Source of the DNA: Torymus aiolomorphi
Lineage: Eukaryota > Arthropoda > Insecta > Hymenoptera > Torymidae
Length of the DNA stretch: 64,000 nt
Assembly: GCA_036365515.1 (NCBI GenBank)
Contig: CM070875.1
Location: 105,938,628 to 106,002,627, forward strand
Direction of reading: 5' to 3'
Shown here: positions 32,711 to 43,741 of the stretch, in pieces
How the letters are laid out: each line of letters begins with the position of its first letter
Position numbering within the stretch: position 1 is the first letter of the stretch
Made by a program: the position numbers and the translations under genes
Notes under the pieces: generated by a model
What the model was told of the DNA's origin: nothing
Databases searched by the model: none
The model's input: the letters and a program-made list of their open reading frames with translations, nothing else

Positions 32711-34125
32711 ATGGAGAATGGAGAGATAAATTATGTACAAATAGGAATGCAACTAGCTGAGTTAGGTCTTGAATTTATAGAATTAGTTGAATACCTGGAA
32801 AGAATAAGGAAGAAGTTCAGGCGATGGTGGAGTAAACCATTGATTCGACAGAATTATTTAACAGAATACGGTTGTTATGAAAGAGTGTTTCAGTATTTTT
32901 GTATTCGTGATGAGGAACAGTTCATTAACTTCACTAGAATGAATGTCCAGACCTTCGTGTATGTGTATGATCTTGTTAGAGAAAGATTGGTTAAAAGAAG
33001 CCTAAGACCGCATTTGCCATCTGAATTGAGATTTAGTTTGACATTGAAGTATGTATAACATTTGCTGAAATTACTTTTTCTTGATTAAGTATCTTCAATG
33101 TTAAAATATATTTTTTTCAGTTATTTAGCACATGGGGATTCAATAAAAAAAACATGAATGGTTCTATAGCATTGGTTTATCTACTGTTAAGCAAATCGTA
33201 CCAGAAGTGTGTAATGTACTGTGTGAAGTCCTTAAACCACTGTTCCTTCAATTTCCTTCACGTGAACAATTTCGAGTCAGCAAATGAGTTTATGACAGAT
33301 TTGAATTTTCCAAATTGTGTGGGGGCGCTGGATGGAAGACACTGTAGGATAAAAAAGCCTCCTAACAGTGGTAGTCTATTTTTTAACTACAAAAAATTTT
33401 TCAGTATTGTGTTAATGGCATGCTGTGATTCCAAAAAACGTTTTATATGGACAAATGTTGGAGATTATGGTAAGATACTTCTAAAAATAAATGTATTTAT
33501 AATGTCAAAAAAACTAATGCTAGGTAACTAATGCTTTCATAAAAGTCTAAATTGAAATATTGAAATAATTCTTATAGGATCTTTCAACGATGCTGGGATA
33601 TTTTCTAATAGTGATTTTGGACGTGCCCTTTCAGAAAATCAAATTGATTTACCACCTCCAGTATTTTTACCTAACACAGCAACACCTTGTCCTTACTTCT
33701 TGATTGGCGATGGAGGATTTCCATTGAAAAAGTTTTTAATGAAGCCATTTATGAGGAACGATAACTTGGCTATGCCACATAGAGCTTTCAATTACCGATT
33801 GAGTCATGCTCGTCGAATAATTGAAAGTGCATTTGGACAGCTGGCTCAGAAGTGGTTAGTCAATGAAACAGCTATGGCATGGAAGCTATCAACAACAGAA
33901 AGAATAATAACAAGTACAATTTGTCTCCACAACATTTTAATTGATTTTCAATGTAATGAAGTACAAAACAGATGGAATGCGATTGATAATGATGAAATAA
34001 TCGAAAATTTGGAATTCAGAGATATTGAAAGAAATGCTCTACAAGAACTTCGAATTCGGAATCAATTTAGTGACTATTTTATTTCCCCTGCAGGATCAGT
34101 TCCGTGGCAGTGGGCAATTCTGTAA
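32711..34125 (+). pseudogene. PIF/Harbinger transposase gene with two introns (one frameshift)
   Basis: DDE transposase of the Harbinger/IS5 group (DDE_Tnp_4-like). Exon 1 (32711-33048) encodes the N-terminal region (FRRWWSKP, RMNVQTFVYVYDLV, LPSELRFSLTL). Proposed intron 33049-33120 (GTATGT…TTTCAG) joins to YLAHGDS. Exon 2 reaches CVGALDGRHCRIKKP with the first catalytic D, then NVGDYG. Intron 33470-33577 (GTAAGA…TTATAG) joins to SFNDAGIF with the second D. Exon 3 gives YFLIGDGGFPLKKFLMKP and ARRIIESAFGQL, holding the last acidic residues. A one-base frame change near 33150-33270 in exon 2 makes this copy probably non-functional. The family normally works together with a Myb/MADF-type partner, and two such genes lie next to it. 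Confidence 0.85.
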
Positions 34126-34378
34126 TGCGAAGACATGACAGCTTATCTTTAATATCTATTATTTGTCAAAATTAATTAGATGTATTTAGAATATTGTAAA
34201 TATGTTGCTTTCATAAAAAAATGTACATAATTTTTTGATAAAAAATTAAATATTTTCTAAAAATTGTTATATTTATATGTATTTATTACCTTATAAATTA
34301 CATTATTTTATAATTTTTATAATTTTAATAGAATATCTTTTTCAGTGCATTGTACATGTATAACTATTAAATACAGAT

Positions 34379-35537
34379 TTATTGAGTTTTTATAAAATTT
34401 GTGATAGCGTTGGTTATAACTTCAAGACGGCACTGTTTCAAAAACTCATTTTTTGATTCTACCAATACTGCATGCAATATTACTACAGCTTCTTCAATCA
34501 ATTCAGTTTTTACATTTAAGTTAAATCTTTCATTTTTTGAACGGACACAGGTAAAATTAATTTCATTTTTTTTCAAATCATCAATGGAAGATAAGAGTGG
34601 AGTACATGATTTATGATCTATAGATTTTGGAACTGGGTATTTCTTTCCTCGAGTGGATTTCTTCTTCTCAGTAATTAGTGGTTTTTGATTAATTTTTTTT
34701 CTGTGAGATTCCTCGATCATGTTTCCATTTGATTCAATATTTGTATTCTCCTGAGGAAGTATGATTAGAAGAAGGTTGTACCACAGACTTTGGCATCTGG
34801 AGAGGTTGCAACACTGACTTTTGAAATCCATTTTGCTCTTCAGATTTTGTATTTCATATTAAATTCATAATTATAACATCTTCATAACCGTCTAGAATCT
34901 CTAAGCTTTCTGTATCTGACAAATAAATCAAATCATCTTTAGGCTCCTCCAGAGTAAATATACCTCTTGCATCTGGATAATGTTCTAAATTAAAACCATC
35001 TGGAGCGGGCTCATCATCCAAATTACCACAGTCATGTACATTTTCATATGTATTGCCCATAAGCTGATCGTATATTTTTTGGAGCACATCCTTTCTGTCA
35101 AACGTTTTATAAACTATATCATTTTTATGGCTAATATAATCTTCTAAGAATATTAAATATTCATAAAATTCTGCTTGAGGTGGAGTAACCTTTTCTCTAC
35201 GAGTTTTTTTAAATTTATCTCTACGAATTTTTCGCGCATCTTGTACCACAAAGCTTTCACGTAATCCACTGAAAGTAAAAGGAAGTACAAATTTTTTTCA
35301 TTCCGCAATATATATTTAAACTATCGATAATCAACAAAATAAAATAAAATAAATTACCTTCAACACATTGGTTTAACTTTTCTTCGATTTAATTTTTCAC
35401 AGTTTAAAAGAAAAACTGTAAATACGATCTTTATCGCCATATTTAATATGATTCTTATCAAATATGAAATCGCTACAATCACTTTCAACAAGCTTTTTCA
35501 CAATAACTTTTTTTATTTCATTCATAGCTACTTAGCG
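34379..35537 (-). pseudogene. MADF-domain protein gene, Harbinger partner-like, broken
   Basis: Read on the minus strand. A first exon from about 35537 gives FIFDKNHIKYGDKDRI, the Y/F-D-K-x-H-x-x-Y pattern of MADF domains, but has in-frame stops. A proposed splice acceptor near 35268 leads to GLRESFVVQDARKIRRDKFK and AEFYEYLIFLEDYI, the end of a MADF domain, followed by an acidic tail ending at about 34854. A further ORF (34831-34379) in a shifted frame has a basic middle and a hydrophobic C-terminal end (VVILHAVLVE), possibly a BESS-like interaction tail. MADF proteins bind DNA; in Harbinger systems the partner protein helps recruit the transposase. Confidence 0.6.
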
Positions 35538-35802
35538 ATTTCGTGGTTATAGCAACTTTGAAATTCTTTCTGACGAGTATTGAAAAATTATAGTATAGGC
35601 ATTCGATGCGCTAGAGATCAAGTCAGGGTCAATCAAGATGCTGGAGTACGTATTGCAAGTAAACAGACACTGGCTTCTGTCAAACTGCACACTCGATCGT
35701 TTTTCGTGTTTTGACTGGTTCTTCTAACCTATATAAAAACATAGAAGTTTTATAGATAAACACTTGTTTGCGCTATAAAAGATATTTGTAGATCAATCGA
35801 AA
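35538..35802. promoter_or_regulatory. Intergenic region between two divergent MADF-like genes
   Basis: 265 bp separate the apparent starts of the minus-strand and plus-strand MADF-like genes, so it could act as a bidirectional promoter. A TATATAAAA block lies at about 35731, upstream of the plus-strand gene. No other element is recognised. Confidence 0.3.
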
Positions 35803-37818
35803 ATGGCTAATTTAGGAGATAAAGAAAACATTATCTTTTATGATCTCGTGATCAATTATTTTATGAATAACCCTACGCTATACGATAAAACACAAGAAAA
35901 ATATTCTTTTACAGTTGAGAAATTAGAAAAGCTCATGGTGCTCTCAAAATATTTAAAGGAGCTAACTTCGAGAAATCAGGTAAAAATCAGTTTTTCATTT
36001 ATATATATTATACTGTAATATTTTTTAAATTTGTTGGTTTTGTTGATTAAATTTATTTTATGTACCGTAATCTCTTTTTTTTAGTACCTGAGATAATTCA
36101 TGCTTGGCAAAGATTGGTGAAACAATTCAAACAAAGTTTAGCTGGTGAGAATAAAGTAGGATCTGGCTCTGGTTCGAAGGAAAATAATTTCCCTTATTAT
36201 GAAAATTTGATGTTTTTGAAACCTACTCTTCAACATCGACATTCTTTATCGAGCCTAAACATTTCTTCTAAACCTGCCCAGTTGCCAAAAGTTAATCATT
36301 TCAAAATGGCTCAAATAAATTTGAGACATGAAGTAAGTTTTCTAAAAAGAAAATTTTTTTATTTAATCGCTAAAAAAATATAATACTATGCATGTTTTTA
36401 TCCTGGTTAATAAATAAAGTTATAATTAGTAAAGAATTGTCATTAGTCGTCTGTCACATGTCTTCACAATAAAGTGTTGAAAAATATGTATTATACTGAG
36501 GATTGTTGGTCATTTAGATAGCAACGACTACAAAATTAATAATAATATGCTATACTTACTGTACTGAATAATGTTTTATCTTCAGATACGTCAAGATCTG
36601 ATAGAAGGCCATCATGCAGTACTGCTGTAAACTCTTTTGAACGCGCCCAGTTGCCAGAAGTTCATCGTTTCCAAAATGGCTCAAAGAAATTTGTGACACC
36701 AAGTAAGTTTCTAAAAAGAAAATTTTTTTATTTAATCACTAAAAAAATATAATACTATGCATGTTTTTATCCTGGTTAATAAATAAAGTGTTATAATTAG
36801 TAAAGAATTGTCATTAGTCGTCTGTCACATGTCTTCACAATAAAGTGTTGAAAAATATGTATTATACTGAGGATTGTTGGTCATTTAGATAGCAACGACG
36901 ACAAAATTAATAATAATATGCTATACTTACTGTACTGAATAATGTTTTATCTTCAGATACGCCAAGATCTGATAGCAGGCCATCATGCAGTACTGCTGTA
37001 AACTCTTTTGAACGCGCCCAGTTGCCAGAAGTTCATCGTTTCCAAAATGGCTCAAAGAAATTTGTGACACCAAGTAAGTTTTCTAGAAAGACATTTTTTT
37101 ATTTAATTACTATAAAAAAGGTAGTGCTATACATGTATTTATTCTGAAGTTAATAAATAAATAAATAGTGTTATAATAAGTAAAGAATTCTTGCTAGTCG
37201 TCTAATAAATGTCTTCACAGTAAAGTGTTGAAAAACATGTATTATACTGAGGATTGTTGGTCACGCAGATAGCAACGACAAAAAAAATTAATATGAATAA
37301 TATAACACACTTACTGTACTGTACTGAATAATATCTTATCTTGAGGTACGTCAAGATCTGGTAGTAGGCCATCATGCAGTACTACTGCCAACTCATACAT
37401 TCCTTCTGGTTCTGTTGCTAAAAGCTTTCTCACATCACCTGACAAACAAAATAAAGCTTCTGCTCCGAATGTGCCCAATTCATTGATTCGATCACATGGA
37501 CCACTAAATATGCCAGATTATGATGAATCTGCGAAAAAGAAAATTAAATTTATGGATGAGAATGACAATACTATCAATGTTACTGGATCAAAAATACTTG
37601 AAACTCTGGATCATGTGAATAGGAAAATAATGAATCCAAAAGAAATATCAAAGGAATCAACAGTTGATGACAGATCAAAGGTGAATTATAAAAATCATTT
37701 GACTCCTGCTGTTCAAAAAATTCCTCTAGGATATGAAGACGAGTGCATGGAATACATACTACAAGAGTTACAAATATTTGATCATGAAAATACACAAAAT
37801 GGAAATCAAAACATATAA
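35803..37818 (+). pseudogene. Multi-exon MADF-domain gene with tandemly duplicated exon
   Basis: Exon 1 (35803-35979) begins MANLGDKENIIFYDLVINYF and has NNPTLYDKTQEKYS, the start of a MADF domain. The second exon (about 36085 or 36093 to 36332) completes it: IIHAWQRLVKQFKQSL, GSGSGSKENNFPYYENLMFL. Two 117 nt exons (36586-36702, 36957-37073) follow, each after TTCAG and before GTAAGT, encoding SRSDRRPSCSTAVNSF-type text. The last exon (about 37346-37818) encodes a C-terminal region ending GYEDECMEYILQELQIF, possibly BESS-like. A one-base deletion near 36300 in exon 2 and a stop in the shifted frame suggest decay. It is probably a DNA-binding partner gene of a Harbinger element, or a host paralogue. 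Confidence 0.55.
36272..37400 (+). repeat. ~371 bp tandem exon-plus-intron duplication
   Basis: The block starting at the CCCAGTTGCCA text recurs at about 36274, 36645 and 37015 (spacing ~371). Introns of the first two units are nearly identical (only a handful of differences by eye). The third is more diverged and runs into the terminal exon. The duplicated exon is 117 nt, a multiple of three. Confidence 0.85.
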
Positions 37819-37929
37819 TTTTTTAAAGGTTCACTTATTTGTTAGCTCTCTAAATATTACTAAGTTACTACTTTTACTACTAAATATTATTACTACTGTA
37901 AACTATGTAAGGTTGAAGAGCACCTAGCC

Positions 37930-38851
37930 TGTTTAATTAATAAAATAAAAAAATAAAAAATAAAACATGAAAATATGATTATTATTTTCGCCATTGTTAA
38001 TTTACTAATATATTTAGTAAATACATATATTTTTTGCTCGTTAAATATATTTAAAAAATAATAATAATATTATATTAATAGATGTATGTAGGTGTATGAA
38101 TTCCTCTCCATATTGTAAAAAGTAACAGGAATAATTCAACCGGGGTTGTCCTCCCACTTTAGATGTATGTAGGTTTCCATTGGTAATAGAAAAACCTTAA
38201 ATAGTTGTGAATTGATTCTTTAGTTATTCAATTGTGTTTTTTTTTTCATTCTACAATTTCTTATAAGCGTAATAATTGATTTTAAATATAGGTATGAGGT
38301 TATGCGATAACATTATTCACTCACTGTTCATTCATTAAACATTTTCCTCATGTGCTCCTCATGTGCTCGATAGTTCGTTCAAATTTAATTTATGAAACTA
38401 ATTATACACATTATGCTGCAGTATGAATAACGTTATCCAAATAAATTACAAAACTGCTTCAATTTCGAAATATGCAACTCCAAAATTATTTCACGCGTCT
38501 CTCGGAAAAGAAAATGGCGGATACTCGACTTTAATGACAGCAGCTGTTGCCAAGTCACAGATACTGATTTGATAATACGGATTAGATATGGCAACATATG
38601 TATCTATATTGTATATGAGCGAGGAAAGTCTCATTCATGATTTAAATAAATATTTTATTATGTTATATTAAAAAATAGTTTCACTTTATTAAAAGTAACA
38701 CTTAGTACAAAAGAAATTTTATATTACATTATTTTACAGTAAGGCCACTATTTTATAAAAAGATTTTAGAAAAAGCTTCATAAACTTAAAAACATCTTAA
38801 ATATTATAAACTACATTATTAAAACATTACTATTGCTGTTGCTCATTTAAT
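37930..38851. other. AT-rich spacer, no gene recognised
   Basis: Contains GATGTATGTAGGT twice (38090 and 38163) and otherwise AT-rich DNA. No ORF of note is present. It abuts the Gypsy 5' LTR. Confidence 0.45.
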
Positions 38852-39183
38852 TGTCACGTCGAGCACGACTGACCGCTACTTTGGACACCCATGCTACCAT
38901 CTATCCTTACCACCCTACAACCTTTTTTCCTTCATGTTACCATGGGTCCTCTTTCCTGTCAGTGGCGCCACATGGTAGCAACTGGGTTACCTACGTGAGC
39001 CACAGTTCGCATGGTAACGAATCCTACCTTACCCGTATTCGTACCGCCTATCGATCCAACCCTTGTCCTTGGCAGCACCACATTCGAACCCGAGTTCCCC
39101 ACCCGCGTCCTTGCCACCCCATGCAAAAGATGAGATACCCTACACTCCCTTACCTTTGCATCTGCCCTAGATACATGCGCGGG

Positions 39184-39190
39184 TATAAAA
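39184..39190 (+). promoter_or_regulatory. TATA box of the Gypsy 5' LTR
   Basis: TATAAAA within GCGGGTATAAAAGCCGCG. The same place in the 3' LTR reads GCGGGATTAAAGCCGCG, so the box is destroyed there. Confidence 0.6.
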
Positions 39191-39555
39191 GCCGCGACGC
39201 GCCTCCACTCGAGCAGAAGCTTTTGTTCTTTTTGTTTCGAAGGGCGAAGCCCTTGACCGACGACTATTTAATTGTAACAATTGGACTTAGAATAATTTCC
39301 GACATTTTGTATTCTGACTTAGAATATTTTCGAGCAGAATTAACTTAGAATATTTTCGAGCAGAATTTACTTAGAATAATTTCGAGTAGAATTTACTTAG
39401 AATAATTTCGAGTATAATTGACTTAGAATATTTTCGTGTGGAATTAACTTAAAATATTTGTCAAGCTTCTCTGATTGTAGTCTCGCGAATAATTGTTAAT
39501 ATTATATCTCGACTACCATCAGTGTGTAACAGTTTTAACGTAACTTTATGCAATT

Positions 39556-39561
39556 AATAAA
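39556..39561 (+). terminator. Polyadenylation signal of the Gypsy LTR
   Basis: AATAAA in CAATTAATAAACATCACA, about 370 bp downstream of the TATA box, in the position expected for the R region end. It is conserved in the 3' LTR near 50940. Confidence 0.5.
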
Positions 39562-39935
39562 CATCACATAATTGCATTTTTGAGTGTTACTTTATTGACA
39601 CAATCCTGTCCTTCTGCCATTTGAATCGCCCGCTGCGTTTGGGTCCTGAGACTGCCGAGGGCTAACTGAGAGAACGAGACAACCGCAACCGCCCCAAAGT
39701 AAGTAACTCTGTAGATCGCTATCCTTTCTCTTTCTCTGTCACTCTAATTGTTCGCTGACGCTGTCGCTTGCCGCTTAATTAGTATCGCAAATTATCATTG
39801 TTTAATTTACCTGTCCGATTAACTATTTTCACGCGTTCCTACTCCCGTGGTATTACGTGTAGGCGTAAACCGAAACTGGAACATTTATCGCGTTAACTTT
39901 ATCGTTTTCGCGACATTGTAACACGGACGTTACAA

Positions 39936-39957
39936 TTGGGGGCCCACCTCCGGGATA
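39936..39957 (+). promoter_or_regulatory. Primer-binding site of the Gypsy element
   Basis: Directly after the LTR end (TTACA, two bases further) is TGGGGGCCCACCTCCGGGAT, which begins TGG as expected for pairing with a tRNA CCA end. Its closest resemblance from memory is a tRNA-Pro site, but with extra bases; not verified. Confidence 0.5.
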
Positions 39958-40070
39958 AAAGTGAAAATAGTGAAAATTTTTTTTTATATATACATATACC
40001 ACAGTTATAAAAATTTTCTTTTTCTCTTCGTTTCTTGCGTTCAAAAGAAAAATATAAATAAATTATTAAA

Positions 40071-41759
40071 ATGGCAGCTTCAAACGGTGCGGTCGCTAGG
40101 AATTCAGAAGCAACTGAGATTTTGCGGAAATACCTTAGTGTAGAGGAACCTACATTAATAACGGCTACGCTCAACGAGTTAGTAGTAGTGCTCAGGGCTA
40201 GATATCAATCGGCATCGGAAATAAAGCCGGAAAGAATTCGGGATGTTAAGAAGTTGCAGTTGTCTCTCGCAGAAACCGTGGATAGGGCATTAGTTGAAAA
40301 AATTTGTCAAGACGAAATTATGATAGACATTTTACGTGAATTTATGCATCACAATATTAGTGTTATTGAAATTATGGAAGCAATCTCGAGCGTGGATAAA
40401 CATTTGATTACTGAAAAACTTCCAGCTCTAGTCAAATCCGACCAAGAATTAACTGAAGACGGTGAAGTTACGCAGTATAAAACGGTAATAAACACAATAG
40501 ACGGGGATAATACACAAAATAAAGTGAATTTTGATACAAACTTATTAAATTCGGCAAATTATACTCCGCACGTAGCAGGGGGAAGGGGGCACAGTACGCC
40601 TTTAGTTACGAATGTTAGAACAACACTGCCAACAACAATGAATTCTTTTCGTCGAAATGCAACTTTAACTCCGTTAAAAAATTTGTCGATTAAAGATGCG
40701 CTAGACTGCATACCAAAATTTGACGGTAGCAATATTCCACTTAGTACCTTTTTATTCGGTTTAAGAGAAGCCATTAGCATGATTCCGGCAGCAAACGAAG
40801 CCGACTTGGTAAAATTGATTAGACGACGGCTAACGGGTGAAGCAGCAAAGTCAATGGAGGAAATAGTTTTTTTTAATATGACGGATCTAGTTAAATATTT
40901 TGAGGCAAATTTCGGATCGTATAAAACACATCACACCTTGATGGGGGAATTAGCCGCGGCCAGACAAAGAGAAAAAGAAAACATTATAACATTTGCAAAC
41001 AGAGTTAGGCGTATCGCAATAGAATTAAAAGAGGCCGCAAAAAGAGAAAAAAGGGATGATGCGGGGTTCATACAAAATGTAGAAGCCGATAAATTAAAAT
41101 TTTTTGTACGCGGTATGGATTGGGAAATTAAGAGGCGCATGGGGGTGGCCGCAACTTTTCAGGAAGCCGTAGAAAAAGCAATAGAAATAGAGCGTGAGGT
41201 TACAGATTTAGAGAAAACCGAGCCAACGCGTAAAAGTAAATTAAATCAAGAAAATAACAAATTGAAGGTAGAATTAGCTGAAGTTAAAATTGTTCAAAAT
41301 AAACCGACAGAAATTTGTCAATATTGTGGCAAAAGAAATCACATCGCGAAAAACTGTTGGACTTTAAAATCATTGTTACCCCCAGGTACACAGCAACCCG
41401 CGACACAGCCGACTACATGGGCGCAGCCCGTAGCTACGCAAGCGCGCGTCTCGGCACCAGCCGCGAACCCATTGGCTAGCGCGCGGCCAGCCACGCCCCA
41501 AGTCTCACAAAATCAATATAGACCGCGATCGCATAGTCCCGCAGTGGCACAATCGAATCAAATCAATAATTTTGTTAAAATTTGCAATTATTGTAAAAAA
41601 GAGGGACACTGGAAGAATGAATGCCAAATATTGGAAAGAAAAAGTAGAGAAAAATTGCAACGTGAAGCGGGAAACGCGAACAGCCCCGCGGCACAGGGCG
41701 CGACCTGGGGGCAATCAGAAAGCACGCGCCCACACCAATCAAACACAAATCAGAATTAA
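40071..41759 (+). CDS. gag: Gypsy gag polyprotein
   Basis: A 562-codon intact ORF starting ATG (MAASNGAVARNSEATEI), 137 bp after the LTR. The N-terminal half is probably matrix-like. The central part (residues about 210-380) contains IPKFDGSNIPLSTFLFGLRE, GSYKTHHTLMGELAAARQRE and FFVRGMDWEIKRRMG, typical of Gypsy capsid (retrotransposon gag domain). A coiled stretch precedes two CCHC knuckles, CQYCGKRNHIAKNC near residue 416 and CNYCKKEGHWKNEC near 505. Proline/alanine/glutamine-rich spacers separate them. It forms the particle and binds RNA. The protease frame follows in the -1 frame. Confidence 0.92.
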   Translation: MAASNGAVARNSEATEILRKYLSVEEPTLITATLNELVVVLRARYQSASEIKPERIRDVKKLQLSLAETVDRALVEKICQDEIMIDILREFMHHNISVIEIMEAISSVDKHLITEKLPALVKSDQELTEDGEVTQYKTVINTIDGDNTQNKVNFDTNLLNSANYTPHVAGGRGHSTPLVTNVRTTLPTTMNSFRRNATLTPLKNLSIKDALDCIPKFDGSNIPLSTFLFGLREAISMIPAANEADLVKLIRRRLTGEAAKSMEEIVFFNMTDLVKYFEANFGSYKTHHTLMGELAAARQREKENIITFANRVRRIAIELKEAAKREKRDDAGFIQNVEADKLKFFVRGMDWEIKRRMGVAATFQEAVEKAIEIEREVTDLEKTEPTRKSKLNQENNKLKVELAEVKIVQNKPTEICQYCGKRNHIAKNCWTLKSLLPPGTQQPATQPTTWAQPVATQARVSAPAANPLASARPATPQVSQNQYRPRSHSPAVAQSNQINNFVKICNYCKKEGHWKNECQILERKSREKLQREAGNANSPAAQGATWGQSESTRPHQSNTNQN

Positions 41760-41779
41760 AATTTGCGCGAAAGTCCATT

Positions 41780-42463
41780 TTGTTGAGTATTAATAGTAAG
41801 TCACCTGTAATAGAATTGCCATTTGAAAATTATCAGGTATCGCTCAAATTAATGTTAGATACGGGGGCAGGCCCGTCGTTGCTTAAAATTAGTAAAAAAC
41901 CTAGTAAGGCCATTGTTTTTGAAAACGAAATTCTTGAACTTAAAGGTATTACTAAGGAATCGATTAACTCGCGCGGGAAAATACCCTTGATTTTCCGCGA
42001 TTTAACATTGTATTTTCATTTGGTTCCTGACGATTTTCCTATTGAAGAGGACGGGTTAATCGGCAGCGAGATGTTTAGAAAATACGGGGCAAAAATTAAT
42101 TATGAAGAAAATTTTTTGGAAATAGCTTCTCACGTAATCAGTTTACGGTGCTCGAGTAGTATAGATTTCACGCGGCCAATAAACAAAGAGAGTGTAAGTT
42201 TGGCACGAGCCGAACGACATAAGGAAGTAACACAGGGTACGATGTGGGGGGATGAGCGCAATTCCGGACACGCGAAAAATCCCGTTGCAACTGCTCGGTC
42301 GCACAAATCCAGTGTTGTTTTAGGCGAGTGTAGCACTCAGAACGTTTATAGCGATTTACCTGCTTCGCATGAGAAAATTATTTACATATTTGTCTTTCTT
42401 CGCTTAAAAGTATCGCCCCATTTGAAATTTGTACCGTGCACGTTTTGGAAAAAATTGATTTAA
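41780..42463 (+). CDS. Gypsy aspartic protease region of pol
   Basis: An ORF in the -1 frame relative to gag, open from about the gag stop. It has LMLDTGAGPSLLK with the catalytic D-T-G-A triad, and DGLIGSEMFRKYGAKINY, the second conserved retropepsin block. The last ~100 codons (after ISLRCSSSID) have no recognisable domain and the ORF ends at TAA near 42463. The start shown is not ATG; expression is presumably by frameshifting from gag. It is in the same frame as the RT ORF but separated from it by about 1.3 kb. Confidence 0.8.
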   Translation: MLSINSKSPVIELPFENYQVSLKLMLDTGAGPSLLKISKKPSKAIVFENEILELKGITKESINSRGKIPLIFRDLTLYFHLVPDDFPIEEDGLIGSEMFRKYGAKINYEENFLEIASHVISLRCSSSIDFTRPINKESVSLARAERHKEVTQGTMWGDERNSGHAKNPVATARSHKSSVVLGECSTQNVYSDLPASHEKIIYIFVFLRLKVSPHLKFVPCTFWKKLI

Positions 42464-43679
42464 AAAATGGAATTGATGAAAATAAAAAGTTGAATTTGAA
42501 ATTTGAAAAAATTAGTAATTTGGAAAGTAAAAATTGTAAAAGCAAAATTTTGAATTTGAACTTTGAAAAAACTAGTGATTCGGAAATTAAAATTAGTAAA
42601 AGCAAAAATTTGAATTTGAACTTTGAAAAAGCTAGCGATTCGGAAAATAAAATTGATAAAAGCAAAAACTTGAATTTGAACTTTGAAGAAGCTGTCATTT
42701 GAAAAATAAAATTTCTAAAAACAAAAATTTGAATTTGAAATTTGAAAAAACTAGAAAATTGAAAAATGAAATTTGTAAAAATAAAAGCTTAAATTTAAAA
42801 ATTGATAAAAATAAAGATTTGAAAGTTAAGCATTGTGAAACTAAAAACCGGTTAGTTAAAATAGCTAAAAAGCAAAATTTGAGAATTAAGTTTTGTAAAA
42901 ATAAAAGTTTGAAGGAAAAAGTGAACAGGATTATATTCGGAAATAATTTATTTAGAGAGCAAACGTTAAAAAATAGCGTATCTCAACAGTATTTGGACTT
43001 GTTAAATAAAAATTGGAAAAATAGAGTTAGTGAAAATCTTCTTGTAAAAAATTGCGCTAAATTTGAAAGTAAAGTTAATAAATGTATTGTGGTAGAAAAT
43101 AAGAAAAATTCGGAAATTTTAGCTTGTAAAAATAGTATGAGTGTTAGCACTCAAGGGAGAAATGTTGGATTAAATATAAAAAATTATAGAGCAAAAACGG
43201 TATTGAATAAAAGTAGGAGAAAAGTAAATTTTGTTTGTAATAAAATAAGGAATTTTACGTGTATTAAATACAAGCATGAAACTCATAAAAGAACTAAAAT
43301 TAAAAGGAATAGTTTTAGCAAAATTAGTAATTTATTGAGGAAGCAAACGTTGTCGTTGTCCGGCAATATTGAGAAGGGCGGAAGTAATAAATTAACCAGC
43401 GCATTGTCTGATGCTTTAGTTCGAGAAGACTTTCAACTGGCGCACCTTTTTGAGGGGTCGCGTGTCAAGCTAGAGAAGCTAACCTTTTTGCAAGCATGGA
43501 AAAGTAGTTCATTATTACGCTTATACTCTTGCGCTTTAAATGTTACTTGTTTCACCGCCATTCCTATTTTTAAGAAAATGAGAGAGTATCGCGTGTCGGA
43601 GGGCGAGGTGACCTCTGACATGTTATGCACTTTACGCCAGATGCTACATCAAATTAAAAGAAATATAAATGGAGTATAA
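42436..43679 (+). CDS. Unusual Lys/Asn-rich ORF with 60 bp tandem repeats between protease and RT
   Basis: Two overlapping frames (42436-42702 and 42699-43679) form one long coding-like stretch broken by a single-base shift. The first ~450 bp consist of a ~60 bp unit repeated about six times, encoding KSKNLNLNFEKASDSE-type text. The rest is strongly basic (LNKSRRKVNFVCNK, HETHKRTKIKRNSF) and ends with MLHQIKRNINGV. I recognise no domain. Gypsy elements normally run from protease into RT without such a segment. It may be a lineage-specific insert of pol, an accessory ORF or a captured fragment. Confidence 0.5.
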
Positions 43680-43741
43680 GTAGCCAAATTAGGGTAGAAA
43701 GGCGGAGCCATAAAATAGGGGAGCCACGCGACCATCAAATT

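Larger units (their letters stand above)
38852..39934 (+). repeat. Gypsy 5' LTR (~1,083 bp)
   Basis: Begins TGTCACGTCGAGC and ends GGACGTTACA, so it has TG…CA ends. It contains a TATA box, an AATAAA signal and seven ~25 bp direct repeats of the ACTTAGAATAATTTCGAG type (39288-39460). Its first ~820 bp match 50235-51055. An ORF at 38851-39348 is inside the LTR and not considered a gene. Confidence 0.88.

Noticed and set aside
38851..39348. 165-codon ORF (and its partner at 50162-50638)
   Set aside because: Both are inside the two Gypsy LTRs.
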